From an uncultured Pelagibacteraceae bacterium (GTDB lineage Bacteria; Pseudomonadota; Alphaproteobacteria; Pelagibacterales; Pelagibacteraceae): 64,000 bases of DNA. The DNA lies in NCBI GenBank assembly GCA_902554035.1, contig CACDMX010000005.1, positions 20,076-84,075 on the forward strand, given 5' to 3'. The notes under the pieces are model-generated. The model saw only the letters and a program-made list of their open reading frames with translations. It ran no database searches and had not been told where the DNA came from. Numbering within the stretch: position 1 is the first letter of the stretch; the number at the start of each line of letters is the position of its first letter. This document shows, in pieces, positions 9,429 to 18,346 of this stretch. The position numbers and the translations under genes were made by a program.

Positions 9429-10413
9429 AATTATCTTAATCTTCATTTTTACCTTTTATCAGTCAAATGTATCAATTGCAGAAGAATCCTTTGATGCATG
9501 GCTTAAATCTTTTAAAAAAGTTGCTCTTAAAAATGGCATTTCTGAAAAAACTTTTGATATTTCAATGTCAAATGTAAAATTTAACCCAAAAGTTATTGAA
9601 TACGATCGTTACCAACCAGAATTTTACGAGGATACAAAAACTTATATCAGCAAAAGAACTTCAAAAAAGAAAGTTAAAAATGCTTTGAAAATTTATAAAA
9701 AAAACAAATTTTTGATAGATAAAGTTGAAAATGAATTTTCTGTAGAAAAAGAATTATTATTAGCATTAATGGGTATCGAAACTAATTTTGGTAAATATTT
9801 GGGCAAGATGGATATCCTGTCATCTTTGGCTACCTTAAGCTATGATAGGCGTAGAAGTGAATTTTTTACAAATGAGCTTATTATAATTTTAAAATTAATT
9901 AACGATGGTATAGTTGATCATTCTATACTTTACGGATCCTGGGCAGGAGCTTTTGGTAATTTTCAATTTATGCCATCTACGATAAAAAGTTATGCTATAG
10001 ATTATGACAAAAATAATGTGATTGAATTAAAAAAGGTTGAAGATTCATTTGCATCTGCCGCTAATTATATAAAAAAAATTGGATGGAATAAAAATGATTT
10101 TTGTTTCAAGAAAGTTCATTTATCAAACAAAATACCAAAAAAATACTTGAATACTTCAGCAAGAAAAATAAAAAACAAAACTTCTATAAAAAAAATTAAA
10201 AGGTTTTTGATTAATAAAGATAGTTATAATTTAAACGATAAAAGTATAGTTGGGGTGATAACTCCTGATAAAGATATCATTCCTGATGCAGAAAATTTAA
10301 GTCCTGCTTATATAGTATTTGATAATTATGAGCTTGTATTAAAATGGAATCGTTCTTTGAGATTTGCTCTAGCTGTATGCACTTTAAAAGATAAAATATC
10401 TAATGAATTGTAA
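9412..10413 (+). CDS. mltB: Lytic murein transglycosylase B family
   Basis: A peptidoglycan lytic transglycosylase of the MltB/SltB family (GH103), cleaving the MurNAc-GlcNAc bond to give 1,6-anhydro-muropeptides. The catalytic glutamate sits in LALMGIETNFGKYLGK, and GAFGNFQFMPSTI is the conserved substrate-binding motif. A hydrophobic N-terminus ending near SIAEES suggests Sec export. The 333-residue length is typical. It overlaps the neighbouring genes on both sides and starts a murein cluster with rlpA and dacA. Confidence 0.9.
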   Translation: MKIIYKIILIFIFTFYQSNVSIAEESFDAWLKSFKKVALKNGISEKTFDISMSNVKFNPKVIEYDRYQPEFYEDTKTYISKRTSKKKVKNALKIYKKNKFLIDKVENEFSVEKELLLALMGIETNFGKYLGKMDILSSLATLSYDRRRSEFFTNELIIILKLINDGIVDHSILYGSWAGAFGNFQFMPSTIKSYAIDYDKNNVIELKKVEDSFASAANYIKKIGWNKNDFCFKKVHLSNKIPKKYLNTSARKIKNKTSIKKIKRFLINKDSYNLNDKSIVGVITPDKDIIPDAENLSPAYIVFDNYELVLKWNRSLRFALAVCTLKDKISNEL

Positions 10414-11158
10414 ATATTTCTTAATCATATTGTTATTTACAATAAATTCGTGCTCTACAAATGTAAATTATTTAAAAAAAGATGAGTCTTTTGATAAAGA
10501 GACTTTTAGAAATAATGGTTTTGCTTTAATTTATGAAGATAGTTTTTATAAAGATAAAATTGTTACTTCAAAATTAGATGATCGGGATTTATTAATATTT
10601 CAAAGAAATTTAAAAAAAGGATCTGTAGTAAAAATAACTAACAATGAAAATAAAAAATCAATAATTGCAAAAGTTGGAAAAAAAACTAATTATCCATCTT
10701 TTAATAATTCAGTTATTACTAAAAGGATAGCTAAATCAATAGACTTAAATTTTGATGAACCGTATATTGAGATTACTGAAATAATAAATAGTTCCTCATT
10801 TATTGCAAAAAAAGCGAAAACTTTTGAAGAAGAAAAAATGGTAGCAGACAAGGCTCCTGTAGATACGATTAGCATAAACAATTTGGGTGAAAAGAAAAAA
10901 GTGCCTAAAAAAGTAAAAAAAGATACTTTTTCGTATATAATAAAAATTGCTGATTTTTATTTTTTAGATACGGCAAATCTTATGATAGAAAGAATCAAAA
11001 GCGAAACATCAATTAAAGAAATAAAGGTAAAAAGTCTCTCTAAAACTAATTTTAGAGTTTTTTTAGGACCATTTAATAACTTAAATTCACTAAAAAAAGC
11101 TTTTAATGATATAAGTTTATTAAACTTCGAAAATATTGAATTTATTAAAAATGATTAA
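10403..11158 (+). CDS. rlpA: RlpA-like septal ring lipoprotein with SPOR domain
   Basis: Probably an outer-membrane lipoprotein: the signal ends in LLFTINSC, a lipobox. The middle part (residues ~35-130) resembles the RlpA double-psi beta-barrel, with NGFALIYEDSF and SVVKITNNENKKS, although it is divergent. The C-terminal ~75 residues (SYIIKIADFYFLDTA to FRVFLGPFNN) form a SPOR domain that binds denuded peptidoglycan at division sites. RlpA of some bacteria is a lytic transglycosylase; activity here is not shown. It lies between mltB and dacA, which supports a cell-wall role. Confidence 0.8.
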   Translation: MNCKYFLIILLFTINSCSTNVNYLKKDESFDKETFRNNGFALIYEDSFYKDKIVTSKLDDRDLLIFQRNLKKGSVVKITNNENKKSIIAKVGKKTNYPSFNNSVITKRIAKSIDLNFDEPYIEITEIINSSSFIAKKAKTFEEEKMVADKAPVDTISINNLGEKKKVPKKVKKDTFSYIIKIADFYFLDTANLMIERIKSETSIKEIKVKSLSKTNFRVFLGPFNNLNSLKKAFNDISLLNFENIEFIKND

Positions 11159-12302
11159 ACAACTCATCTATGTACTTATATTTACTTTAAATAGTATTAA
11201 TTTTGTAAATGCAAAATTCGATATTAAAGCAAGTACAGCAATTTTGCAGGATTTTTCCTCTGGAGAAATTTTATATGAAAAAGATGCTGATTTGCAAATA
11301 TATCCAGCCTCAATGACAAAAATAATGACGTCTATAATTGCTTTTGAGCTTATTAAAAAAGGCGACTTAAGTTTAGATGACAAGTTTATGGTCTCAGAAA
11401 ATGCATGGAGATTATCAAAAAGTGGATACTCATCAATGTTTATTATGATAGGCGATGAGGTTAGTGTCGAAAATCTTCTTAAAGGAATAATTGTAGCTTC
11501 GGGGAATGATGCATGCGTTGCACTTGCTGAAGGCATTGCTGGGTCAGAAGAAGAATTTGCAATTATGATGACGTCAAAAGCAAAAGAAATAGGTATGGAG
11601 AACACAAATTTTTCTAATTCTTCAGGAATTGATCATATTAACAATTATTCAACTGTTAGAGATATTATGATTATGTCTAACTATTTAATAAAAAATTATC
11701 CAGATTTATATGAATATTTTAAAGAAACAGAATTTACATGGGATAGAACTGGTGGCGATCCAATCACTCAAGGTAATAGAAATCCTTTGCTATATAAAAA
11801 TATTGGAGCCGATGGTATTAAAACTGGACATCTAGCAATATCAAAATATTCATTAGCAGCTTCAATTTTTAAAAAAAATAGGAGATTAATTTCTGTCGGC
11901 AGTGGATTTGAAAGTAAAAATTCCAGATCAAGAGAGTCAACAAAACTTCTAATTTGGGGCCTTACAAACTTTGATTTAATAGAAATAGTAAAAAAAAATT
12001 CCGAGTTGACAGAACTGGATGTTTGGTTAGGACAAAAAGATAAAGTTAAAGTTTATGTAAATCAAGATATTTATAAAACAATACCCAAAGCTAGGAAAAG
12101 ATATATTAAAGCTATTGTGGAATATAACGGACCAATTGAGGCACCAATTAAAAAAAATGATACACTAGGAACTTTAAAATTATTTTATAAAGATGAATTA
12201 TTAAAATCCTATGATGTTTTGGCCTTTGAAGAAATAAAAAAAATAAATGTTTTTAGCAGATTAATAAAATCAATTAACTATTTAATCTGGGGTGATGTAT
12301 AA
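11151..12302 (+). CDS. dacA: D-alanyl-D-alanine carboxypeptidase (PBP5/6 type)
   Basis: A penicillin-binding carboxypeptidase that removes the terminal D-Ala of peptidoglycan stem peptides. All three S11-family motifs are visible: SMTK (SxxK nucleophile), SGN (SxN) and KTG in GIKTGHL. The C-terminal domain after residue ~270 ends in an amphipathic or hydrophobic tail (FSRLIKSINYLIWGDV) that can anchor the protein to the inner membrane. I prefer the ATG at 11151, which gives a clean signal peptide, over a TTG at 11136. The gene overlaps rlpA by 8 nt and tmk by 8 nt. Confidence 0.92.
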   Translation: MIKQLIYVLIFTLNSINFVNAKFDIKASTAILQDFSSGEILYEKDADLQIYPASMTKIMTSIIAFELIKKGDLSLDDKFMVSENAWRLSKSGYSSMFIMIGDEVSVENLLKGIIVASGNDACVALAEGIAGSEEEFAIMMTSKAKEIGMENTNFSNSSGIDHINNYSTVRDIMIMSNYLIKNYPDLYEYFKETEFTWDRTGGDPITQGNRNPLLYKNIGADGIKTGHLAISKYSLAASIFKKNRRLISVGSGFESKNSRSRESTKLLIWGLTNFDLIEIVKKNSELTELDVWLGQKDKVKVYVNQDIYKTIPKARKRYIKAIVEYNGPIEAPIKKNDTLGTLKLFYKDELLKSYDVLAFEEIKKINVFSRLIKSINYLIWGDV

Positions 12303-12912
12303 AAAACCAGTAATAGTTTTTGAAGGTATTGAAGGATCAGGCAAAACGCTTCATTCAAGATTTTTGTCAAATTATTTTAAAAAAAAAAAAATTAAGTTTA
12401 TTAAATTTAGAGAGCCAGGTGGCTGCTCAAGTTCTGAAAAAATTAGGAAATTAATTTTAGACAATAAATCTAACTTTCATAAAATAACGGATCTTTTTCT
12501 TTATTTTGCATCAAGAAACGAAAATTTAGAAAAAATTATTAAAAATAATTACGGTAAAAAATTAATACTGATAGACAGGTTTTTTGACTCAACAATTGCT
12601 TATCAACATTATGGCATGGGAATTGATCTAAAATTAATTAATTCTTTAAGTAGTTACTTTATAAAAAAAATTAATGTAGATTTAACCTTTTTGAATTTAG
12701 TCAATATGACAAACCTAAGAATGAGACTTGCCAAAAGAAAAAAGTTAAATCGTTACGATAAATTTAAATTAAGTTTTTATAGAAATGTTCAAAATGGTTA
12801 TATAAAATTATATAAAAAAAATAAAAGAAGATATAGAGTTATTGACTCAAATTTATCTATATCAATCAATAAGCAAAAAATTATTAGAGAGGTAGAAAAA
12901 TTATTAAGATGA
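12295..12912 (+). CDS. tmk: Thymidylate kinase
   Basis: Tmk phosphorylates dTMP to dTDP. The P-loop is FEGIEGSGKT, the DR(Y/F) motif is in IDRFFDSTIAYQHYG, and the LID region has arginines in RMRLAKRKKLNRY. At about 205 residues it is of normal size. The ATG at 12295 is favoured over a GTG one codon upstream. Placement directly before holB and metG is the common tmk-holB order. Confidence 0.93.
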   Translation: MYKKPVIVFEGIEGSGKTLHSRFLSNYFKKKKIKFIKFREPGGCSSSEKIRKLILDNKSNFHKITDLFLYFASRNENLEKIIKNNYGKKLILIDRFFDSTIAYQHYGMGIDLKLINSLSSYFIKKINVDLTFLNLVNMTNLRMRLAKRKKLNRYDKFKLSFYRNVQNGYIKLYKKNKRRYRVIDSNLSISINKQKIIREVEKLLR

Positions 12913-13847
12913 AATTAAATCCAAGATATCAAAAAAATCTATACTGCCTTTCCAAACAGTTAGGTTTATTAATTGACCTTTATAATAAAAAATTGTTATC
13001 AAATAAAATTATATTTTCAGGCCCTAAAGGAGTAGGTAAATCAACTCTAGCTTATCATTTGATAAACTATATTTTTTCTAAGGATGAAGAAAATTCTTAT
13101 AATTTGAATGAGAATTTAATAAACGTACAAAACAAGTCATATAAATTAATTGAAAATCGATCTCACCCAAACTTTTATAATATTGATTTAGTTGATGATA
13201 AGAGAAATATTGAAATTTCTCAAATTCGTGAAATGATTAATTATGCGAATAAATCAAGTTTTAACAATAAAGAAAGATTTGTTTTAATTGATAGTGTTGA
13301 GAATTTAAATTTAAATTCATTGAATGCGTTGCTTAAAATTATTGAAGAGCCAAATGAAAACTTATTTTTTTTATTAATTCATGATTCAAATAAAAATATT
13401 TCAAAAACATTAAAATCTCGTTGTATTTCATTTAATATAGGTTTGACAAATATTGAAAGTAAAAAAGTGGCACGAAATATTATTGAAGAAGATGTTGAAA
13501 ATATTTTAAGCGATGAGTTAATAAATTACTATATATCACCAGGCGATATAGTCGGTTTAGTTAAGTTTGTAAAAGAAAATGATTTAGATTTTAAAAATAA
13601 AACTTTAAAAGAAATGTTATTAATATTAATTAATGAAAATTATTATTCAAAAGATAAATTTATTAAATATTATATTTTTGTTTTAATTCAATCTTATTTT
13701 TTGAAACTTTTATCTATAAATAAATCAAAAAATAAAGTTCAGTATTTATATAATAAGTTTATGAGTATGAGCAAAAATTGCGTTAAGTACAATTTAAATT
13801 ATGAGAATTTGTTTATGGAGTTGAAATATAAAATTTTAAATGAATAA
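12909..13847 (+). CDS. holB: DNA polymerase III delta-prime subunit
   Basis: The delta-prime clamp-loader subunit, a AAA+ protein that works with gamma/tau and delta to load the beta clamp. It has a Walker A (SGPKGVGKST), a segment FVLIDSVENLNLNSLNALLKIIEEP that matches the Walker B/sensor region of clamp-loader subunits, and KSRC just after (the SRC motif). The C-terminal ~120 residues are divergent and very Lys/Asn/Ile-rich. The start overlaps tmk by 4 nt and the end overlaps metG by 8 nt. A DnaX identity is unlikely given the length and context. Confidence 0.88.
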   Translation: MKLNPRYQKNLYCLSKQLGLLIDLYNKKLLSNKIIFSGPKGVGKSTLAYHLINYIFSKDEENSYNLNENLINVQNKSYKLIENRSHPNFYNIDLVDDKRNIEISQIREMINYANKSSFNNKERFVLIDSVENLNLNSLNALLKIIEEPNENLFFLLIHDSNKNISKTLKSRCISFNIGLTNIESKKVARNIIEEDVENILSDELINYYISPGDIVGLVKFVKENDLDFKNKTLKEMLLILINENYYSKDKFIKYYIFVLIQSYFLKLLSINKSKNKVQYLYNKFMSMSKNCVKYNLNYENLFMELKYKILNE

Positions 13848-15378
13848 AAATTTTTATATAACTACACCAATCTACTATCCATCAGCAAAACCCCATATGG
13901 GTCATGCTTACTCCAGTATTATTGCTGATTTTTTTGCTCGTATTAAAAAAATTCAAGGTTCAAAAGTTTTTTTTTTAACTGGTACTGACGAACATGGCTT
14001 AAAAATTCAAAGAGCTGCAGAAAAAAAAAATATGAAACCAAAAGATTTTTGTGATGAAATAAGTATAACCTTTAGAGACTTGTCTAAAACCCTGAATCTT
14101 TCAAATAATGACTTTATAAGAACAACTGAAAAAAGACATTTTGTTTCTGTTCAAAATCTCTGGAACATACTTGAAAACAAAAAGGAAATTTATTTATCGA
14201 AGTACTCTGGATGGTATTCTGTGTCAGATGAAGCTTTTTATAGCGATGACGAAATTATCGATGAGGATGGAATTAAAAAATCTAAATCTTCTGGTTCTTT
14301 AGTTGAATGGGTTGAGGAGGAGTCTTATTTTTTTAAACTCTCTAATTGGGAAAAACCACTTCTGAAGTACTATGAAGAAAATCCTAATTTTATAATGCCA
14401 GAAAGTAGAAAAAATGAGGTCGTTAGTTTTGTTAAAAGTGGATTAAAAGACTTATCAGTTAGTAGAAAATCTTTTTCTTGGGGAATAAAAGTTCCATCAA
14501 ATCCAAATCATGTAATATATGTTTGGTTAGATGCTTTAACAAACTATTTAAGCGCTCTAAATTACCCTGATACTAATGATAAATTATTTAAAGACTTCTG
14601 GCCTGCATCCGTTCACTTAATTGGTAAAGATATTTTAAGATTTCATGCTGTTTATTGGCCTGCATTTCTATTAGCAGCAAATATACCTTTGCCTAAAAGA
14701 GTATATGGTCATGGATGGATTTTGTCAGGAGACGAAAAAATGTCTAAATCTAAGGGAAATATTTTAGACCCAATTGAAATTATAAAAAAATATGGATTAG
14801 ATCCATTACGATATTATTTAATTAAAGAAGTATCTTTTGGTAATGATGGAAATATCTCGAAAGAAAAGTTAGAAAGTTGCATAAATAGTGATCTCGCTAA
14901 CAATTATGGCAATCTTTGTCAAAGAGTTTTTGCTTTTAATGAAAAAAATTTAAAACTAGAAATTCCGAGTAAGATTAAATTTAATGATAGTGATTTAGTT
15001 ATACTTAACAATTTTGATAAAAATTATGATAATCTTATTAGCTTTATTGACAATCAAGATATTAATTCATATATAAATTTTATCGTTCAGCAACTTTTTA
15101 CTGCAAACAAATATTTTAATGATGAAGAACCGTGGAAAAAAAAGGGAGATGAAGAAAGATTAGGTACAATTATTTATGTTTCTTTAGAATTGATAAGAAA
15201 AATTACAATCTTATTGTATCCTATAATACCTACTAGTGCATTAAAAATATTAAATGCTTTTGAAATAAATGAAAATGAAATTGACTTTAAAAGTATTAAA
15301 AGTAATAATTTTTTAAACCTTGGACAAAAAATTAAAAAAATAAATATTTTATTTAAAAAAATAGAGAAAAATGATTGA
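13840..15378 (+). CDS. metG: Methionyl-tRNA synthetase
   Basis: A class I aminoacyl-tRNA synthetase charging tRNA-Met. The HIGH-type motif is PHMGHAY near residue 20, and KMSKSKGN is the KMSKS loop. The connective-peptide segment GWYSVSDEAFY with VEWVEEESYFFKLS belongs to the short, zinc-free MetRS type found in many alphaproteobacteria. At 512 residues it lacks the C-terminal EMAP/Trbp111-like dimerisation domain. It overlaps holB and tatD by 8 nt each. Confidence 0.95.
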   Translation: MNKNFYITTPIYYPSAKPHMGHAYSSIIADFFARIKKIQGSKVFFLTGTDEHGLKIQRAAEKKNMKPKDFCDEISITFRDLSKTLNLSNNDFIRTTEKRHFVSVQNLWNILENKKEIYLSKYSGWYSVSDEAFYSDDEIIDEDGIKKSKSSGSLVEWVEEESYFFKLSNWEKPLLKYYEENPNFIMPESRKNEVVSFVKSGLKDLSVSRKSFSWGIKVPSNPNHVIYVWLDALTNYLSALNYPDTNDKLFKDFWPASVHLIGKDILRFHAVYWPAFLLAANIPLPKRVYGHGWILSGDEKMSKSKGNILDPIEIIKKYGLDPLRYYLIKEVSFGNDGNISKEKLESCINSDLANNYGNLCQRVFAFNEKNLKLEIPSKIKFNDSDLVILNNFDKNYDNLISFIDNQDINSYINFIVQQLFTANKYFNDEEPWKKKGDEERLGTIIYVSLELIRKITILLYPIIPTSALKILNAFEINENEIDFKSIKSNNFLNLGQKIKKINILFKKIEKND

Positions 15379-16135
15379 TTCACATTGTCATCTAGATCAC
15401 GATCCACTTTATAAAAATTTAGACAATATAATTTTAAATTCTAAGAAAGTAGGTGTAGAGAAACTACTAACAATATGTACAACAAACGAAAGTTTTAAAA
15501 ATATATTAAAAATAATTAAAAAAGACAAAATTATATTTGGAACCTTTGGTATTCACCCTCATGAAGCTAACGGTAATATTTTGAGTGTAGATGAGATAAT
15601 AAATTCAGTTAAAATTGATAGCAAAATAATTGGTGTTGGTGAAACTGGCCTTGATTTCTATTATAATAACAGCGACAAAAAATCCCAAATAAAAAGTTTT
15701 ATTAATCATATTGATGCTTCGATAGAATTAAATATGCCTGTCATAGTTCATTCAAGGAATGCAGAAATAGAAACATTTGAAATTTTAAATAAATATAAAA
15801 AAAACAAAAATATTAAAATATTAATGCATTGTTTTACAGGTTCAAAAAATTTTTCAAAAAAACTTTTAGAATTAAATACTTTTTTTTCAGCGAGTGGTAT
15901 TATTACATTCAAAAATAGCGTGGATCTACAATCTACGTTTAAAGAAATACCTTTTGAAAAATTATTAATTGAAACTGATAGCCCTTTTTTGGCGCCTGTT
16001 CCAATGAGAGGAAAAAAAAATGAACCATCATTTATAAAATACACATTAGAGAAATTGTCAGAAATTAAAAGTATTGATGTTAAAACGTTAGACAAAATAA
16101 CAACTGATAATTTTAATAAATTGTTTTTTAATTAA
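15371..16135 (+). CDS. tatD: TatD family metal-dependent deoxyribonuclease
   Basis: A TIM-barrel metallo-hydrolase of the TatD/YcfH family (3'-5' DNase activity is known for E. coli TatD). Family motifs are MIDSHCHLD at the N-terminus, FGIHPHEA, GVGETGLDFYY, VIVHSRNAE, MHCFTGS and LIETDSPFLAP. At 254 residues it is of typical size. It follows metG with an 8 nt overlap, a frequent metG-tatD pairing, and shares a TAATG junction with the next gene. Confidence 0.93.
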   Translation: MIDSHCHLDHDPLYKNLDNIILNSKKVGVEKLLTICTTNESFKNILKIIKKDKIIFGTFGIHPHEANGNILSVDEIINSVKIDSKIIGVGETGLDFYYNNSDKKSQIKSFINHIDASIELNMPVIVHSRNAEIETFEILNKYKKNKNIKILMHCFTGSKNFSKKLLELNTFFSASGIITFKNSVDLQSTFKEIPFEKLLIETDSPFLAPVPMRGKKNEPSFIKYTLEKLSEIKSIDVKTLDKITTDNFNKLFFN

Positions 16136-16911
16136 TGAGCATCAAATTTACAATATTAGGGTGTGGCAGTTCAATGGGTGTCCCCAGAGCTGATGGACAT
16201 TGGGGAAACTGTAATCCTTTTGAAAAAAAAAATTATCGTACAAGATGTTCTGCAATGGTTTCTAGTGATAAAATGAATATTTTATTTGATACTTCACCTG
16301 ATATAAGGTTTCAGCTTCTAAAAGAAAATACAAAATTTATCAATAAAGTTTTTTATAGTCATGGTCATGCTGATCAAACTCATGGAATTAATGATTTAAG
16401 GATATTTTATTTGAAAAATAGAAAAAAAATTGATGTTTATACTGATGAAATAACCCAAAAATACTTAAAAAAACATTTTAATTATTGTTTTAGTAATAAA
16501 AAAGACTATCCAGCTATTCTAAAAATAAATAAATTAAAAAAAAATAATATTTTTAATATCTCTAAAAACGAGAAAATTTCTATTAAGCCAATTAAAGTAA
16601 GACATGGTAATATTGATAGTTTAGCTTTTATAATTAATAATTCTTGCGCTTATGCTAGTGATATTAATGAAATTTATAAAAGAGACTTTAAATTTTTTTA
16701 TAATTTAAAATATTTAGTTATAGATTGCTTGAGAATTTCTTACCATCCATCACATTTTAATCTTAGCAATGTTCTGAGTATAGTTAAAAAATTTAAACCT
16801 AAAAAAACTATTTTAACCAATTTACACTCAGATCTTGATTATAATTATTTATTGAAAATTCTCCCTAAGAATGTAAAACCAGCTTACGACGGGCTATCAT
16901 TTTTTATTTAA
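16135..16911 (+). CDS. MBL-fold metallo-hydrolase, PhnP-like
   Basis: A beta-lactamase-fold hydrolase related to PhnP and other phosphodiesterases. It starts with LGCGSSMGVPR, then a Cys-containing loop, then SHGHADQTHGINDLR, the HxHxDH-type di-metal motif. VRHGNIDSLAFII and SDINEI provide the remaining ligand region. The usual neighbours of such proteins are tatD and metG, as here. PhnP hydrolyses cyclic ribosyl phosphates; because no phosphonate genes are nearby, a more general phosphodiesterase role is as likely. Confidence 0.82.
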   Translation: MSIKFTILGCGSSMGVPRADGHWGNCNPFEKKNYRTRCSAMVSSDKMNILFDTSPDIRFQLLKENTKFINKVFYSHGHADQTHGINDLRIFYLKNRKKIDVYTDEITQKYLKKHFNYCFSNKKDYPAILKINKLKKNNIFNISKNEKISIKPIKVRHGNIDSLAFIINNSCAYASDINEIYKRDFKFFYNLKYLVIDCLRISYHPSHFNLSNVLSIVKKFKPKKTILTNLHSDLDYNYLLKILPKNVKPAYDGLSFFI

Positions 16912-17796
16912 ATGACAAAAAAAATTATTGTAGTAACTGGTGGGGCTGGATTTGTAGGTAGCAACTTAATTAATCTATTAATAAAAAAAACAGATTTTAA
17001 AATAATTAGTATTGATAACTATTCATCTGGTTCAGTTAAAAATCATGTTAAATCAAGAAAAGTTAATTATATCAAAGGAGACACAAAAAATATTTTTCAA
17101 ATTTTGAAAAATTCAAAAAATATTCATACTGTTTTTCATTTTGGTGAGTTTGCCAGAATTTATCAAAGTTTCATAAAAATGAGCGAATGTTTAAATTCAA
17201 ATACAATTGGAAGTAATGCTATTTTTAATTATTGTTTAAAAAATAAAATTAAGCTAATTTATTCAGCAACTTCAGCAAGCTTAGGTAATAGGGGAAATGA
17301 TAAAAATTTATCACCATACGCATTTACAAAAGCTAAAAACCTAGAATTATTAGAAAACTTAAAAAAATGGTTTAATTTTAAATATGAAGTAATTTATTTT
17401 TATAACGTTTATGGCCCAAATCAAATCTGTGAAGGTAAAATGGCTACAGTTATAGGAATTTTTGAAAATTGTTATAAAAAAAATAAAGCACTTCCAGTAG
17501 TTAAGCCTGGAAATCAAACAAGAAGATTTACACATATCAATGATACAGTAGAAATTTGCTATAAAGCATGGAAAAAAAACTTGTGTAGACATTATAGTAT
17601 CGCTAACCATAAAAGCTATTCAATACTTCAAGTGGCAAAAATGTTTAACTCAAAAATAAAATTTCTTTCTAAACGTCCAGGGGAAAGATATGCTTCAGCT
17701 CTTACAAATATGCATTTATCAAACAAAGTTTATAAACATTTTGGAAAAATTAGTTTAAAAAACTATATTCAAAATTTTACGAATAAATTTATTTAA
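16912..17796 (+). CDS. NAD-dependent sugar-nucleotide epimerase/dehydratase
   Basis: An extended short-chain dehydrogenase of the GalE/UDP-sugar epimerase type. It has the N-terminal Rossmann motif TGGAGFVGSNL, a serine cluster (YSATSASLG), the YAFTK catalytic Tyr-Lys pair, and YFYNVYGPNQ with RRFTHINDT further on, both typical of UDP-glucose 4-epimerase relatives. At 294 residues it is slightly short. It follows the MBL gene without a gap although the function is unrelated. It may supply a nucleotide sugar to the glycan genes at 23-33 kb; this is inference only. Confidence 0.82.
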   Translation: MTKKIIVVTGGAGFVGSNLINLLIKKTDFKIISIDNYSSGSVKNHVKSRKVNYIKGDTKNIFQILKNSKNIHTVFHFGEFARIYQSFIKMSECLNSNTIGSNAIFNYCLKNKIKLIYSATSASLGNRGNDKNLSPYAFTKAKNLELLENLKKWFNFKYEVIYFYNVYGPNQICEGKMATVIGIFENCYKKNKALPVVKPGNQTRRFTHINDTVEICYKAWKKNLCRHYSIANHKSYSILQVAKMFNSKIKFLSKRPGERYASALTNMHLSNKVYKHFGKISLKNYIQNFTNKFI

Positions 17797-18337
17797 GAGT
17801 TTTCTCAATTGCTTTTGTAATCTTGCTAGACAGTGGATTTGTAAATGAAACAAACGTATCTACGACTTTTCCGTTTTTATCAATTAATATTTTATGAAAA
17901 TTCCATTTTGGTATAGCAGATTTGCCATAATTTTTTTTTGCCCACTTATAAATTTCGTGAGCTTTTTCACCCTTAACATTATAAATAGAAGTTAATGGGA
18001 AATTAATTTTAAAGTTAACCTCACAAAAATTTTTAATTTCTTTTTCATTATCTTTTTCTTGATTAAAGGAATTTGATGGAACTCCAATGACTACAAAACC
18101 TTCTTCACGATATCTTTCCCATAACTTTTGAAGATCGTTATATTGATTTGTAAACCCGCAATAACTTGCTGTATTTACTAAAAGGATTGATTTATTTTTA
18201 TAATCTTTGAAATTTATTACTTCACCAGTAATAGAATCAATTTTAAAATCATAGATTAATTTATCATATTCAGCTAAAGCGTTAATTTTATTAAAAAACA
18301 TGAATATAGCAACTAACAGAATAACTATTTTTTTCAT
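17789..18337 (-). CDS. Glutathione peroxidase family protein, exported
   Basis: A thioredoxin-fold peroxidase that reduces hydroperoxides. The family start LLVNTASYCGFTNQY contains the peroxidatic cysteine in place of selenocysteine. GVPSNSFNQE supplies the conserved glutamine, and PKWNFHKILID the tryptophan-asparagine pair. A hydrophobic leader (residues 1-20, IVILLVAIFMFFNKINALA) suggests periplasmic export, so the reductant may be a periplasmic thiol rather than glutathione. It is convergent with the epimerase gene, overlapping by 8 nt, and lies 9 nt downstream of nhaA. Confidence 0.88.
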   Translation of the reverse strand: MKKIVILLVAIFMFFNKINALAEYDKLIYDFKIDSITGEVINFKDYKNKSILLVNTASYCGFTNQYNDLQKLWERYREEGFVVIGVPSNSFNQEKDNEKEIKNFCEVNFKINFPLTSIYNVKGEKAHEIYKWAKKNYGKSAIPKWNFHKILIDKNGKVVDTFVSFTNPLSSKITKAIEKTLK

Positions 18338-18346
18338 AATTAAATT